This document shows, in pieces, positions 1-9,417 of a DNA stretch of 64,000 nucleotides. The notes under the pieces are model-generated. The model saw only the letters and a program-made list of their open reading frames with translations, was not told the DNA's origin and searched no databases. The first letter of the stretch is position 1; every line of letters begins with the position of its first letter. The stretch lies in contig CAWFPL010000002.1 of NCBI GenBank assembly GCA_963817785.1, positions 682,001 to 746,000 of the forward strand. Direction: 5' to 3'. The stretch is from JAKALD01 sp963817785. Its GTDB lineage: Bacteria > Pseudomonadota > Gammaproteobacteria > Burkholderiales > SG8-39. The position numbers and the translations under genes were made by a program.

Positions 1-2060
1 GCGCCTCCGCGGACGCGGCGCGCATCGGCGGCCAGCCGATCCGCGCCCTGATCGAGTTCGGCTACGCCGGGCGCGTCTACCCCGTCAATCCGCGCTACCA
101 GGAGATCCGGGGCCTGCCCTGCTACCCCGATCCGGCGTCGGTACCGCAGCCGTGCGACGTGGCCCTCATCGCCGTCGGCGCGAAGCTCGTCCCGCAGGCG
201 CTGCGCGACTGCGGGCGCGCCGGGATCCCGTTCGCGATCGTGCTCAGCGCGGGATTCAAGGAAGTCGGCGAGAAGGGCCGCGCGCTGCAGGAGGAGCTCG
301 AGGCCGCGATCCGCGAGAGCGGCGTGCGCGTCGTCGGACCGAACTGCCAGGGCCTGATGAGCCCCGCGCACGCGGTGTATTGCGGGTTCGGGGCCCCGTT
401 TCAGTACGCACACGCGCAGCGCGGCAATGTGGCCCTCGTTACCCAGAGCGGCGGATTCGGCTACGCGGTCGTGAGCCTGGCGGAGGCGAGCGGCATCGGG
501 TTCAGCTACGTGGTCTCGACCGGCAACGAGGCCGACGTCGACGCGGTTGCGCTGCTCGATTACCTGCTCGATCAGGACGACGTAGAGGCGCTCGCGGTCT
601 ACCTGGAGGGCGTGCGCGACGGGCGCGCGTTGCGCCGGCTCGGGCGGCGCGCCCTGGACAAGGGCAAGCCGGTGCTCGTCTGGAAAGTCGGCAATTCGCA
701 GATCGGGCGGCGCGCCGCCGCCTCGCACACCGCGAACCTGACCGCGCCCTACGAGCTGTACAAGGAGGCCTTCCGCGAGGGAGGCTTCATCGAGGTGCGC
801 GACGTCGACGATCTGGTCGATGCGGTGAAGGCGTTCAGGGCGGGACGCCTGCCCGTGGGCGACGGCGTCGGCGTGGTATCGGTGTCCGGGGGTGCCGGCG
901 TGCTGCTCGCCGACCGCTGCGAGGAGCACGGCCTCAAGCTGCCGGCGCTCGGAGAGGACACGCAGCGCCGGCTCGCGCAGCTCCTTCCGGAGTTCGCCTC
1001 GGCGGCCAACCCGGCCGACGTGACCGCGCAGGTGTTTAACGATTTCCCGATGTTCGGCCGGGTGTGCGAGGCGGTTCTGGACGATCCCGGCATCGCGCAG
1101 CTCGTCGTGGTGAGCGCCTCGATGCAGGGCGTCGAGGCCGAGCGCCTCGCGCTCGAGCTGACAGCGCTGGCCGAACGCTCGCCCAAGCCCATCCTGATGG
1201 TCTCGAGCGCCGCGCGCGAGCGCGCGGCCAGGGCTTTCGAGGTCTTCGAGGCCGCGCGCATTCCGTGCTATCCGACGCCGGGGCGCGCCGCGCTCGGCGC
1301 TTCCGCCCTTTGGCAGTTCGCCTCGAAGCTCGCCAAAGGCGCTGCCCGCCCGGACGGCACGCGCGGTGTCGCTCGAAAGGCGCTGTCATTTCCCGCGGAC
1401 CGCAAGACGCTTTCGGAGCACCAGTCGAAGCAGGTGCTCGAGGCTTACGGCATTCCGATCACGCGTGAGGTGCTGCTGGACTGGGCCGAGGTCGGCCGGA
1501 TGCAGAGCGCGCCCCTCCCGTTTCCTCTGGTGGCGAAGCTCGAGTCGCCGGATCTGCCGCACAAGACCGAGGCCGGGGCGGTGCGCGTGGGCCTGAAGGA
1601 TCTCGAAGAGCTCAAGCGCGCGGTGGCGCAAATGCGCGAGAACGCGGCGCGCTACCGGCCCGAGGCCCGCATCGAGGGTGTGCTCCTGCAGGAAATGGTG
1701 CGCGGCGTCGAGATCATTGCCGGGGGCCTGAACGATCCGTTCTTCGGGCCGGCCGTCGTGTTCGGCCTGGGCGGCGTGTTCGCCGAGGCGCTGCGCGACG
1801 TCAGCCTGCGCTTCGCTCCCTTCGGTCCCGAGATCGCCCGCGGGATGATCGGTGAAATCCGCGCCGCGCGGATCCTGCAGGGCTACCGGGGGCAGAAAGA
1901 GGCGGACATCGACGCGCTGGCGGACGTGCTCTCCAGGCTATCGCATCTGCTCGCGGATCACGGCGACGCCATCGCGGAAGTGGACATCAATCCGCTGTTC
2001 GTGCGTCCGCGCGGCGAGGGCGTCGTCGCCGCCGACGCGCTCATCGTGCTGTCGCGCTGA
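1..2060 (+). CDS. Acetate--CoA ligase (ADP-forming)-type acyl-CoA synthetase, 5' partial
   Basis: This cytoplasmic enzyme would convert an acyl-CoA, ADP and phosphate to the acid, CoA and ATP, or run in reverse. The reading frame is open from base 3, so the N-terminus lies upstream of the window. The visible order is the end of a CoA-binding Rossmann domain, two succinyl-CoA-synthetase-like domains with the SHTANL phosphohistidine-loop region, then a C-terminal ATP-grasp half (PLVAKLESPDLPHKTEAG and a late INPLFV). This is the fused alpha-beta architecture of the family, usually near 700 residues, so only a short N-terminal piece is missing. The next gene converges on it 14 bases away. The acyl substrate cannot be told from sequence. 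Confidence 0.9.
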   Translation, partial: ASADAARIGGQPIRALIEFGYAGRVYPVNPRYQEIRGLPCYPDPASVPQPCDVALIAVGAKLVPQALRDCGRAGIPFAIVLSAGFKEVGEKGRALQEELEAAIRESGVRVVGPNCQGLMSPAHAVYCGFGAPFQYAHAQRGNVALVTQSGGFGYAVVSLAEASGIGFSYVVSTGNEADVDAVALLDYLLDQDDVEALAVYLEGVRDGRALRRLGRRALDKGKPVLVWKVGNSQIGRRAAASHTANLTAPYELYKEAFREGGFIEVRDVDDLVDAVKAFRAGRLPVGDGVGVVSVSGGAGVLLADRCEEHGLKLPALGEDTQRRLAQLLPEFASAANPADVTAQVFNDFPMFGRVCEAVLDDPGIAQLVVVSASMQGVEAERLALELTALAERSPKPILMVSSAARERAARAFEVFEAARIPCYPTPGRAALGASALWQFASKLAKGAARPDGTRGVARKALSFPADRKTLSEHQSKQVLEAYGIPITREVLLDWAEVGRMQSAPLPFPLVAKLESPDLPHKTEAGAVRVGLKDLEELKRAVAQMRENAARYRPEARIEGVLLQEMVRGVEIIAGGLNDPFFGPAVVFGLGGVFAEALRDVSLRFAPFGPEIARGMIGEIRAARILQGYRGQKEADIDALADVLSRLSHLLADHGDAIAEVDINPLFVRPRGEGVVAADALIVLSR

Positions 2061-2074
2061 GCGAGGCGCCAGGC

Positions 2075-2494
2075 CTAGTCGCGCTTGCGCGCGCGCACCG
2101 TGCCGATCGCCTTGGCGACCAGGCTGCCGTCCTCGTTCCTCGCCTCGCCCTCGACGAAGATGGTCGAGCGGCCGTTTCTAAGTACGCGCGCCTCGGCCAG
2201 CAGGCGCTTGCCGGCGCCGGCGCCGACGAACGAGATGCTCAGGTCGATGGTCATCACCCCGATCGAATCGGGATGCAGGGTGCGCGCCGCGGTGCATAGC
2301 GCGACGTCGAGCAGCGTCATGATGACCCCGCCGTGCGCGCTGCCGAAGCTGTTGGTCATATGGGCTTCGAGCGGCAGCGACACGCGCGCCGTGCCTTCTC
2401 CCAGCTCTTCGGTTATGACGCCGAGATGCTCGAGAAACGGGATCTTCTTCTGGTAGTCCCGCGCGAACTCGGCGTGCTTGGTCGTCCCGCTCAT
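2075..2494 (-). CDS. PaaI-type hotdog-fold acyl-CoA thioesterase
   Basis: This is a 139-residue single hotdog-domain protein that should hydrolyse an acyl- or aryl-CoA thioester in the cytoplasm. The central HGGVIMTLLD segment, preceded by NSFGSA, is the helix and active-site region typical of PaaI/YdiI thioesterases. The start ATG lies two bases after the stop of the upstream SDR gene, so the pair is almost certainly cotranscribed and translationally coupled. The same frame stays open far upstream, but only as a shadow of the SDR gene. Substrate is unknown; the CoA-rich neighbourhood fits a role in fatty or aromatic acid turnover. Confidence 0.85.
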   Translation of the reverse strand: MSGTTKHAEFARDYQKKIPFLEHLGVITEELGEGTARVSLPLEAHMTNSFGSAHGGVIMTLLDVALCTAARTLHPDSIGVMTIDLSISFVGAGAGKRLLAEARVLRNGRSTIFVEGEARNEDGSLVAKAIGTVRARKRD

Positions 2495-2496
2495 CG

Positions 2497-3273
2497 CTAA
2501 ATTATGATCGCGCCGCCATCCACCGCGATCGCCTGGCCGGTGATGTGGCGCGAGGCGTCGGAGGCGAGCAGCACCGCGACACCCTTCAAGTCCTCGTCCC
2601 CGCCCAGGCGCCTGGTCGGCGTGACCTCCATGACCAGCTTGCCCACCGTGTCGAGCGTTCCCTTGGTCATCTTCGAGGGGAAGAACCCGGGGCAGATCGC
2701 GTTCACCGTGATGCCGTGCTCTCCCCATTCGGCCGCGAACTGACGCGTCAGGCCCACCACGCCGTGCTTGGTCGCGTTGTAGGCGATGGTGCGCACCACG
2801 CGCGGGTCGCTCGCCAGCAGCCCCGCGACCGAGGCGACGTTGACGATGCGCCCGTACTTGTTCGGGATCATCGACTTCTTCGCTACCTGCTGGCTGACGA
2901 GGAAGGTGCCCGTCAGGTTGAGGTTGACCAGCTTGTCCCAGGCCTCGAGCGGGTGGTCCTCGGCCGGCGCGCCCCAGGTGGCGCCGGCGTTGTTCACCAG
3001 GATGTCGACCTTGCCGAAGTGCTTCAGGATCGAGTCCGCGACCGGCGGGATCTGCTCGCGCTTGCCCAGGTCGCAGACGTAAGCCGCGGCTTCGACGCCG
3101 AGCTTCTTCAGGTGCGCCACGGCCTCGTCGAGCTCGTCCTTCTTGCGCGCCGTGAGGGCCAGCCTGGCGCCCATTTCGCCCAGCGCCTCGGCCATCTGCA
3201 GCCCGAGGCCGCGCGAGCCGCCGGTGATGATCGCGACGCGTCCCGTGAGGTCGAAAAGCTTCTTCACGCTCAT
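2497..3273 (-). CDS. SDR family NAD(P)-dependent oxidoreductase
   Basis: This 258-residue classical short-chain dehydrogenase/reductase would interconvert an alcohol and a ketone, possibly a 3-oxoacyl or gluconate-type substrate. It has the TGGSRGLG cofactor loop near residue 17, NNAG near 90, the catalytic Ser in NVASVAG, the YNATK catalytic Tyr/Lys, and a C-terminal VDGG. The start is supported by a GGAGAAG ribosome-binding site just upstream. It heads a two-gene unit with the thioesterase at 2075. Family membership is clear; the substrate is not. Confidence 0.9.
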   Translation of the reverse strand: MSVKKLFDLTGRVAIITGGSRGLGLQMAEALGEMGARLALTARKKDELDEAVAHLKKLGVEAAAYVCDLGKREQIPPVADSILKHFGKVDILVNNAGATWGAPAEDHPLEAWDKLVNLNLTGTFLVSQQVAKKSMIPNKYGRIVNVASVAGLLASDPRVVRTIAYNATKHGVVGLTRQFAAEWGEHGITVNAICPGFFPSKMTKGTLDTVGKLVMEVTPTRRLGGDEDLKGVAVLLASDASRHITGQAIAVDGGAIII

Positions 3274-3362
3274 GCGCTTCTCCTTCGGAGGGGTGCCGGA
3301 ATTCTAGCCGAATTGGTACCATCCGCCCCTTTTGCGCCCGGGCGCGAAGGAAGGGAAATCGC

Positions 3363-3977
3363 ATGCAGCTCGTGTGCCTCGATCTCGAAGGCGTGCTGGT
3401 GCCCGAGATCTGGATCGAAGTGTCGCAGCGCACCGGCATCGCCGCGCTCGCGCGCACCACGCGCGACGAGCCCGACTACGACGTGCTGATGCGCTATCGG
3501 CTCGACCTGCTGGCGCGACACCGCCTGCGGCTGGCGGACATCCAGCAGGTAATCGCCGGCATGGCGCCGCTTGCCGGCGCGGCCGAATTTCTCGCTCTCC
3601 TGCGCCAGCGCTTCCAGGTGGTGATCCTGTCGGACACCTTCTACCAGTTTGCCGATCCGCTCATGCACCAGCTCGGCCGCCCGACGCTGTTTTGCCACCG
3701 GCTCGAGACCGATGGCGAGGGCTTCGTCAGCGCCTACCGCCTCAGGATGCCCGACCAGAAGCGCGCCGCGGTACAGGCCTTCCAGGGGCTTCGCTACAAG
3801 GTGATCGCCGCGGGAGACTCGTACAACGATACCGCGATGCTCGCGGCCGCCGATGCCGGGATCTTCTTCAGCCCGCCGCCGGCCATCGCGGCGCAGTTCC
3901 CGCAGTTCGGGGTGACGCGCAGCTATCCCGAGCTGGAGGCGGCGATCGGCGAGGCGGCGGCGCGGCTGGGCGCCTGA
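3363..3977 (+). CDS. thrH: Bifunctional phosphoserine phosphatase / homoserine phosphotransferase
   Basis: This is a 204-residue HAD-superfamily enzyme matching ThrH of Pseudomonas in length and motifs. ThrH dephosphorylates phosphoserine and can pass the phosphate to homoserine, linking serine and threonine synthesis. Motif I is DLEGVLVPE at residue 7, with Glu in place of the second Asp, as is usual for ThrH. Motif II is LSDTF, and motif IV is GDSYND. A GGAAA element precedes the ATG. It is monocistronic and converges with the aldehyde dehydrogenase gene, with a short hairpin between the two. Confidence 0.88.
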   Translation: MQLVCLDLEGVLVPEIWIEVSQRTGIAALARTTRDEPDYDVLMRYRLDLLARHRLRLADIQQVIAGMAPLAGAAEFLALLRQRFQVVILSDTFYQFADPLMHQLGRPTLFCHRLETDGEGFVSAYRLRMPDQKRAAVQAFQGLRYKVIAAGDSYNDTAMLAAADAGIFFSPPPAIAAQFPQFGVTRSYPELEAAIGEAAARLGA

Positions 3978-3978
3978 G

Positions 3979-3997
3979 AGGGCTGGCTCTCAGCCCT
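3979..3997. terminator. Short hairpin between convergent thrH and aldehyde dehydrogenase
   Basis: The arms AGGGCTG and CAGCCCT form a 7-bp stem with a 5-nt loop. It sits directly after thrH and over the stop codon of the converging gene, where a bidirectional terminator is expected. There is no run of T, so the assignment is tentative. Confidence 0.35.
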
Positions 3998-5414
3998 TCA
4001 GCTGCAGGCTCTTGTATTCGAGGAATTCCTCGAGCCCGTACACCCCGGCCTCGCGGCCGTGACCGGACTGCTTGAATCCGCCGAAGGGCGCGTTCATGTT
4101 GAACGCGCCGCCGTTCACGTCGACCTGCCCCGCGCGGATGCGGCGCGCCACCCTCTGCGCGCGCGCTTCGTCCTTGCCCCACACCGCGCCCGCCAGGCCG
4201 TAGGGGGTGTCGTTGGCGATGCGAATCGCCTCGTCCTCGTCCCTGTAGGTGATGATCGAGAGCACCGGGCCGAAGATCTCCTCCTGCTCGATCGTCGAGC
4301 CGGGCCTGACCTTGCCGAACACCGTCGGCCGCACGAAGTAGCCTCCCGGCACGTTCTCCGGGATGTCGGGCCCGCCCGCGACGAGCTCCGCGCCTTCCTC
4401 GATGCCCTTGCGGATGTAGGCGCGCACGCGCTCGAGCTGCGCCGCGGAGGCGAGCGGCCCGAGCTTGGTGGTCTCGGCGAGCGGGTCGCCCAGGGTGAAA
4501 GCGTTGGCGACCTCGGCAGCAATCTTCTTCGCCTCCTCGTACCTTGACTCCGGCACCAGCATGCGGGTGAGCGCGGTGCAGGTCTGGCCGGAGTTGAGGT
4601 AGCAGCCGTTGACGGTGCTCTTCACGGCGGCGGCGAGGTCGGCGTCGTCCAGGATCACCGAGGGCGACTTGCCGCCCAGCTCCAGCGCCACGCGCTTGAC
4701 GCCTTGCGCGGCGAGCTCGGAGATGCGCTTGCCGGCGCGCGTCGAGCCGGTGAACGAGATCATGTCCACCATCGGGTGGCGCACCAGCGCCTCGCCCACG
4801 CTCTGGCCGAAGCCGGTAACGAGGTTGAACACGCCCTTCGGCAGGCCGGCGGCATCGATCACCTCGGCGAGCAGGAATGCGTTGAATGGCGCCACCTCGG
4901 AGGGCTTGAGCACCACCGTGCACCCGGCGGCGAGCGCCGGCGCGACTTTCAGCGCGATCTGGTGCAGGGGATAGTTCCACGGCGTGATGGCGACCACCAC
5001 GCCGACCGGCTCCCTCGTCACCAGCGAGTTGCCGACGCGCTCCTCGAACTTGAAGTCCCTGACGAGCTTGGCGTAGTTGCCGAAGTTGGCGATCGGCAGT
5101 CCCGCCTGGATGCGGTTGGCGAGCTTGATCGGCATGCCGACTTCCTGTGCGATGAGCTTCGCGAGCTCCTCGACGCGCGCCTTCAGCCCGGCGGAAATCT
5201 TCTCGAGGAACCCGGCGCGCTGCTCGACCGGCGTGTGCGCCCAGCCCTCGAGCGCCGCGCGCGCCGCGTTTGCCGCGGCGTCGGCGTCCTTCTCGCCGCC
5301 GGCCGGGACCCAGCCCATCACCTCTCCGGTGCCCGCGTTGTGCACGTCGATCGCCTCCTTGCCGGAGGGCTCGACCCACTTGCCGCCGATGTAGAACTTG
5401 TCGCGCACGATCAT
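3990..5414 (-). CDS. NAD(P)-dependent aldehyde dehydrogenase family protein
   Basis: This is a 474-residue aldehyde dehydrogenase oxidising an aldehyde to a carboxylate. The catalytic cysteine is Cys279 (GQTCT) and the general base is Glu245 (LELGG), with the expected spacing of about 34. TPWNYP and FTGST are the substrate/cofactor-loop motifs. I chose the start at 5414, beginning MIVRDK, because an AAGGGGGT ribosome-binding sequence sits just upstream; a start nine codons earlier is possible. It is divergent from a zinc alcohol dehydrogenase, so the two may act in sequence on one alcohol. Substrate is unknown. Confidence 0.9.
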   Translation of the reverse strand: MIVRDKFYIGGKWVEPSGKEAIDVHNAGTGEVMGWVPAGGEKDADAAANAARAALEGWAHTPVEQRAGFLEKISAGLKARVEELAKLIAQEVGMPIKLANRIQAGLPIANFGNYAKLVRDFKFEERVGNSLVTREPVGVVVAITPWNYPLHQIALKVAPALAAGCTVVLKPSEVAPFNAFLLAEVIDAAGLPKGVFNLVTGFGQSVGEALVRHPMVDMISFTGSTRAGKRISELAAQGVKRVALELGGKSPSVILDDADLAAAVKSTVNGCYLNSGQTCTALTRMLVPESRYEEAKKIAAEVANAFTLGDPLAETTKLGPLASAAQLERVRAYIRKGIEEGAELVAGGPDIPENVPGGYFVRPTVFGKVRPGSTIEQEEIFGPVLSIITYRDEDEAIRIANDTPYGLAGAVWGKDEARAQRVARRIRAGQVDVNGGAFNMNAPFGGFKQSGHGREAGVYGLEEFLEYKSLQLKG

Positions 5415-5498
5415 TGGGACCCCCTTGTCTGCGAAGCGCATTTTAGCCGAGCGAGCGCGCTATACTCGTCAGCTCGAGCGGACAAGGAGATATATTGC

Positions 5499-6605
5499 AT
5501 GGCGCAAGCCGCCCGCGCGGTGATCTGCCGCGAGCTGAACAAGCCGGTGGTCGTGGAGCGCATCACCGTGGACTCGCCCGAGCGCGGCGAGGTGATGGTC
5601 AAGCTCGCCGCCTGCGGCGTGTGTCACTCGGACCTTTCGGCCACCAACGGCACCATCGCGATGCAGCTGCCGCTGATCCTCGGCCACGAAGCGGCGGGCG
5701 AAGTGGTCGAGGTGGGCGAGGGCGTCACGGGCCTCGCGGTCGGCGACCACGTCGTCTCCTCGTTCATCTACATGTGCGGCAAGTGCCGCTTCTGCGCCAT
5801 GGGACGCCCGGTGCTGTGCCTCGATCAGGGCAAGGCGCTCACCACGCTGCCTGACGGCACGCTGCGCACCCGCGACGCGCAGGGCAATCTGCTCAACGTT
5901 TTCTCCGGCTGCGGCGTGATGGCCGAATACGCGACGCTGTCGGTCGATAACGTGGTCAAGATCGATCGCGCGATCCCGCTCGACCGCGCGGCGCTGGTGG
6001 GCTGCGCCGTGACCACCGGCGTGGGGGCGGTGTTCAACACCGCGCGCGTCGTGCCGGGCTCGAGCGTCGTCGTGTTCGGCTGCGGCGGGGTCGGGCTGAA
6101 CGTCATCCAGGGCGCGCGCATCGCCGGGGCCGGGCGCATCGTCGCGATCGATACGCTGCAGCCCAAGCTCGAGATGGCGCAGCAGTTCGGCGCGACGGAT
6201 ACGCTGCTCGCCAAGCCCGGGGAGGACCTGGTCAAGCCGATCAAGAAGCTGACCGGCGGCGGCGCGGACTACGCTTTCGAGTGCGTGGGCAGCGGCGAGC
6301 TCGCCGGGATCGCCTATCGCGCCATCGGGCGCGGCGGCCTCGCCGTCGTGGTCGGCGTCGCCAAGCCGGGCGACTCGACCTCGGTGCGCACCATGACGCT
6401 GCCGTTCGAGGAAAAGACGCTCACCGGGAGCTATTTCGGCTCCTGCGTGCCGCGCGTCGACTTCCCGCGCATGCTCGCGCTGTACATGGCGGGCCGGCTC
6501 AAGCTCGACGAGCTGATCACGCATCGCTACAAGGTCGACGAGGCGGCGCAGGCTCTCGCCGACCTCGAATCGGGCAAGAACGCGCGCGGCGTGATCGAGT
6601 TCTGA
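5499..6605 (+). CDS. Zinc-dependent alcohol dehydrogenase (MDR superfamily)
   Basis: This 368-residue medium-chain dehydrogenase would oxidise an alcohol with NAD(P). The catalytic zinc ligands appear as Cys42 and His63-Glu64 (GHEAAGEVVEVG). The structural zinc lobe has Cys93, Cys96, Cys99 and Cys107. The nucleotide-binding loop is GCGGVG. An AAGGAGA ribosome-binding site lies eight bases before the ATG, and a TATACT box lies about 35 bases upstream in the short divergent region shared with the aldehyde dehydrogenase. The class resembles the long-chain, class-III-like group, but the alcohol cannot be assigned. Confidence 0.9.
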   Translation: MAQAARAVICRELNKPVVVERITVDSPERGEVMVKLAACGVCHSDLSATNGTIAMQLPLILGHEAAGEVVEVGEGVTGLAVGDHVVSSFIYMCGKCRFCAMGRPVLCLDQGKALTTLPDGTLRTRDAQGNLLNVFSGCGVMAEYATLSVDNVVKIDRAIPLDRAALVGCAVTTGVGAVFNTARVVPGSSVVVFGCGGVGLNVIQGARIAGAGRIVAIDTLQPKLEMAQQFGATDTLLAKPGEDLVKPIKKLTGGGADYAFECVGSGELAGIAYRAIGRGGLAVVVGVAKPGDSTSVRTMTLPFEEKTLTGSYFGSCVPRVDFPRMLALYMAGRLKLDELITHRYKVDEAAQALADLESGKNARGVIEF

Positions 6606-6631
6606 GGCGCGGCACCGGCGGCACGCATGAG

Positions 6632-7958
6632 ACACCCTGTGTCAACCCTTGGTTGCGTTGAGCAGCGTTTGGGCTGCTCGATGTTGGGTAGGATCGTAGG
6701 GTTTGCGATCGATCCAGGCGCGCCAGAGGACGCGCAGCCAGGCTCGCGCGAGGATGCGCACGGCGTGGGGATGATCGCAGCCGCGGGCGTGGGCTTGGGC
6801 GTACAGATGTGCGGCCCAGGCGTTGGCGTGGCGCGAGTTATCGGCCAGACAGGTCAGGGCAGCGCGCAGCCGGTGGTTGCAGGCCCAGCGGAAGGTGACG
6901 GCCTTGGATTTGCCCGATGGGTAGGTGACGGGGGCCACGCCGGCCTCGGCGGCCAGGTGCTCGTCGCTGGCGAAGCGCTCGCGCACGCTGCCCAGCTCGG
7001 CGAGGAGCTGCGCTGCGCACAGGCGCCCGGCGCGCGGGAAGCTCATGAGCAGGCGCCCGTCCTCGAGCGAGGCGACGTGGTGCTCGATGCGGCTGGTAAG
7101 CAGGCGGATTTGTTCGACGAGGCGCTCGAGCGTGCGCGCGAGGCTGCGGGCGAGCTCGCCCTTGGCTTCGATCTCGAGCTCGGCGCAGGCGGCGCTGGGG
7201 GCGTGGTGCAGCCGCTCGAGCAGCTCTGCGGGGCTGCGCCGGCCGCTGTAGGCGTGCTGGGCGCAGAAGGCGGCGATGCGCTTGGGGCCCCAGGCGCGCG
7301 GCGGCTTCGGGCGTGGAGTAGCGCTCGACGAAGGCGAGCGCGATGGGCGAATCCACCTCGGCGAAGATCTCGGCGGCGCCCGGCCAGAACGACTCGAGCA
7401 GGCTGCGCAGCTGGTTGGCGAGGGCCACGCGCGTGGCCACCAGGTCGTCGCGCCCGCGCACGAGGGCGCGCAGCGCGCGCACTTCGTCGCTCTGGGCGGC
7501 CAGGGGCTTGAAGCGATGGCCATCGGTGCGCAGCAAATCGGCGAGCAGATAGGCGTCGCTGGCGTCGCTCTTGGCCCCGTGGCTGCGGTAGCGCGGGCGC
7601 GTGGTCTTGACGGCGTTGGGGTGAATGGGCACGACGGTGAAGCCGGCTTCGAGCAGCGTGTCGACCACCAGGCCCGAGGGCCGCTCGATGGCCACCGGGG
7701 GACAGCCGTGGTGCTTCAAGCGGCGCTTGAGCTCGATCAAGCCGGCCGCGTCATGCGTGACCTCGAAGTGCTCGAGTGCGGTGCCGCGTTCGTCGAGGAC
7801 GCACACCGCATGGGTTCGGCTGGCCCAGTCCAGCCCGGCATAGCAAGTGCTCATGGACAGACTCCTACAAATTGCGCTAAGACTCGCCGTGCCGGAAGCC
7901 CACGCGGGACGCTCACTGATCGGCGCTCTTGGCTGCACACCATGGCGCTACACCCTGT
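6632..7958 (-). mobile_element. IS110-family insertion sequence, limits approximate
   Basis: The element carries a DEDD-type transposase on the minus strand, very close to one end, with a longer non-coding stretch on the other side, as in the IS110 group. There are no obvious terminal inverted repeats, as expected for this family. The 9-mer ACACCCTGT occurs in direct orientation at 6632-6640 and 7950-7958. That suggests end or core sequences about 1.3 kb apart, but such a short match could be chance. The 5' non-coding side, where IS110 members encode a bridge RNA, may extend beyond 7958. Confidence 0.55.
6642..7854 (-). pseudogene. IS110-family transposase, frameshifted
   Basis: The N-terminal part reads MSTCYAGLDW with the first catalytic Asp at residue 9, followed by the AIERPSG Glu and KSDASDA Asp motifs of the RuvC-like DEDD domain. 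The C-terminal part, with LLMSFPRAG and the TYPSGKSKAV serine region of the Transposase_20 domain, is in another frame. The switch falls in the run GGGGCCCC at 7284-7291. Removing one base there restores a continuous protein of about 400 residues. AGGAG lies eight bases before the ATG. It is either a recent single-base inactivation or an assembly error; IS110 is not known for programmed frameshifting. Confidence 0.85.
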
Positions 7959-8240
7959 AGCCCGTCTGGGTCTTCCGGCTCCCCGAAGGCTGCGGGTCTC
8001 ATGCGGGCCGTCGAGCGGCCAGCGCGCGTGGCAGTCGCTTCGGGGGCACGGAAGTCCGAACGAAACATCGGTGCGTGCGGCGCGCCACGTCAAGCCGTGC
8101 GCACACCCACGCGGGCGTGCTGAGCACGGGTTGTCCACCGCGTCGCTCGGTCGGTTCGTCGCAGGCGCCGACCGACCGACGCCGTGGGCAACCCTGCACC
8201 GTGGCATGCCAGCTCCCCTGATCCACCGAAAGGTAGTCCA
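7959..8240. other. Non-coding stretch between IS110 and the cyclase gene
   Basis: No convincing gene is visible. Several potential stems occur, including GGTCGG/CCGACC pairing around 8147-8195. Part may belong to the IS110 5' non-coding end, and part is the promoter region of the gene starting at 8241. Confidence 0.4.
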
Positions 8241-9401
8241 GTGAGCCTATCGGATCCGGTCAAGGCGTCCCCGGCGGAGGCCGGCGCCGGCGTGGGGCGC
8301 ATCCTGGTGGTGGACGACCAGCGCAACAACGTCGAGCTGATGGCCGGGCTGCTGCGCAGCCGCCATTACGAGGTCTGAACCGCGTATGACGGGGACCAGG
8401 CGCTCAAGCTGGTGCGCGAGGCGCGGCCCGACCTGGTGGTCTCCGACATCATGATGCCGGGGCTCGACGGCTACGAGCTGTGCCGCCGCTTGCGCAGCGA
8501 CGCGGAGACCGCGCTGCTGCCGGTGGTGCTGGTGACCTCGCTCGACCCGCAGGCCGAGCGGCTCAAGGGCATCGAGGCGGGCGCCGACGATTTCCTGTCC
8601 AAGCCGGTCAACTGGACCGAGCTGTTCGCGCGCGTGAGGTCGCTGTTGCGCGTCAAGTCCCTGCAGGACGAGGTGCGCCGCCAGGCCGAGGCGCTGCGCG
8701 ACTGGAACGCGAAGCTCGAGGAGCGCGTGACCGAGCAGGTGGGGGCGATCCAGCGCCTCGGCCGGCTGAAACGCTTCTTCTCTCCGCAGGTGGCCGACGC
8801 GATCGTGGCGGGCGGCGAGAACATGCTCGCGCCGCACCGGCGCGACATCACGGCGGTGTTCCTCGACCTGCGCGGCTTCACCGCTTTCACCGACCGCGCC
8901 GATCCGGAGGAGGTGCTCGAGCTGCTGCGCAGCTACCACGCGACGCTGGGCACCATCGTGAGCAGCTACGGCGGCACGCTGGAGCACTTCGCGGGGGACG
9001 GCGTGATGATCTTCTTCAACGATCCGTTCCCGGTCGACCGGCCGGCCAAGCGCGCGGTGCGCATGGCCGCCGGCCTGCAGCAGGCCTTCGTTCCGATCGC
9101 CGAGGCCTGGGCGAGGTTCGGCCACGAGGTGGGCCTGGGCATCGGTATCGCGCAGGGCGAGGCGACGCTCGGCGTGATCGGATTCGAGCAGCGCTGGGAG
9201 TACGCCGCGATCGGCAACGTGCCGAACCTGGCGGCGCGCCTGTGCGGCGAGGCGCGCGCCGGAGAGATCATCCTGGACGCCCGGACCGAGGCCGAGCTGG
9301 TCGGTCTCGCCGACAGCGAGCCGGTCGGCCCGCTGCGGCTGCGCGGCTTCCAGCAGCCGGTGCCGGCGTTCCGGCTGCTGGCGTTGCGCGCGCCAGGCTG
9401 A
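8241..9401 (+). pseudogene. Response-regulator receiver plus class III adenylate/guanylate cyclase, interrupted by in-frame TGA
   Basis: From GTG 8241 (GAAAGG upstream) the frame encodes the start of a receiver domain (ILVVDDQRNN, acidic pocket). It reaches TGA at 8376-8378 and continues in the same frame with TAYDGDQALKLV and the phospho-acceptor Asp in SDIMMPG. A coiled linker near DWNAKLEERVTEQ follows, then a complete class III cyclase domain: FLDLRGFTAF and HFAGDGVM supply the two metal Asp, and GNVPNLAARL the Asn/Arg pair. Without the stop it would be about 386 residues, a normal receiver-cyclase. A GTG at 8412 could start a truncated product lacking the acidic pocket. Nonsense mutation, readthrough or sequence error cannot be separated here. 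Confidence 0.8.
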
Positions 9402-9417
9402 GGGCCGCGGGCGCGCC

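Noticed and set aside
8376..8378. TGA as a selenocysteine codon
   Set aside because: Receiver domains have no catalytic Sec at this beta-strand position, and no SECIS-like hairpin is evident right after the codon. Nonsense mutation or error is simpler.
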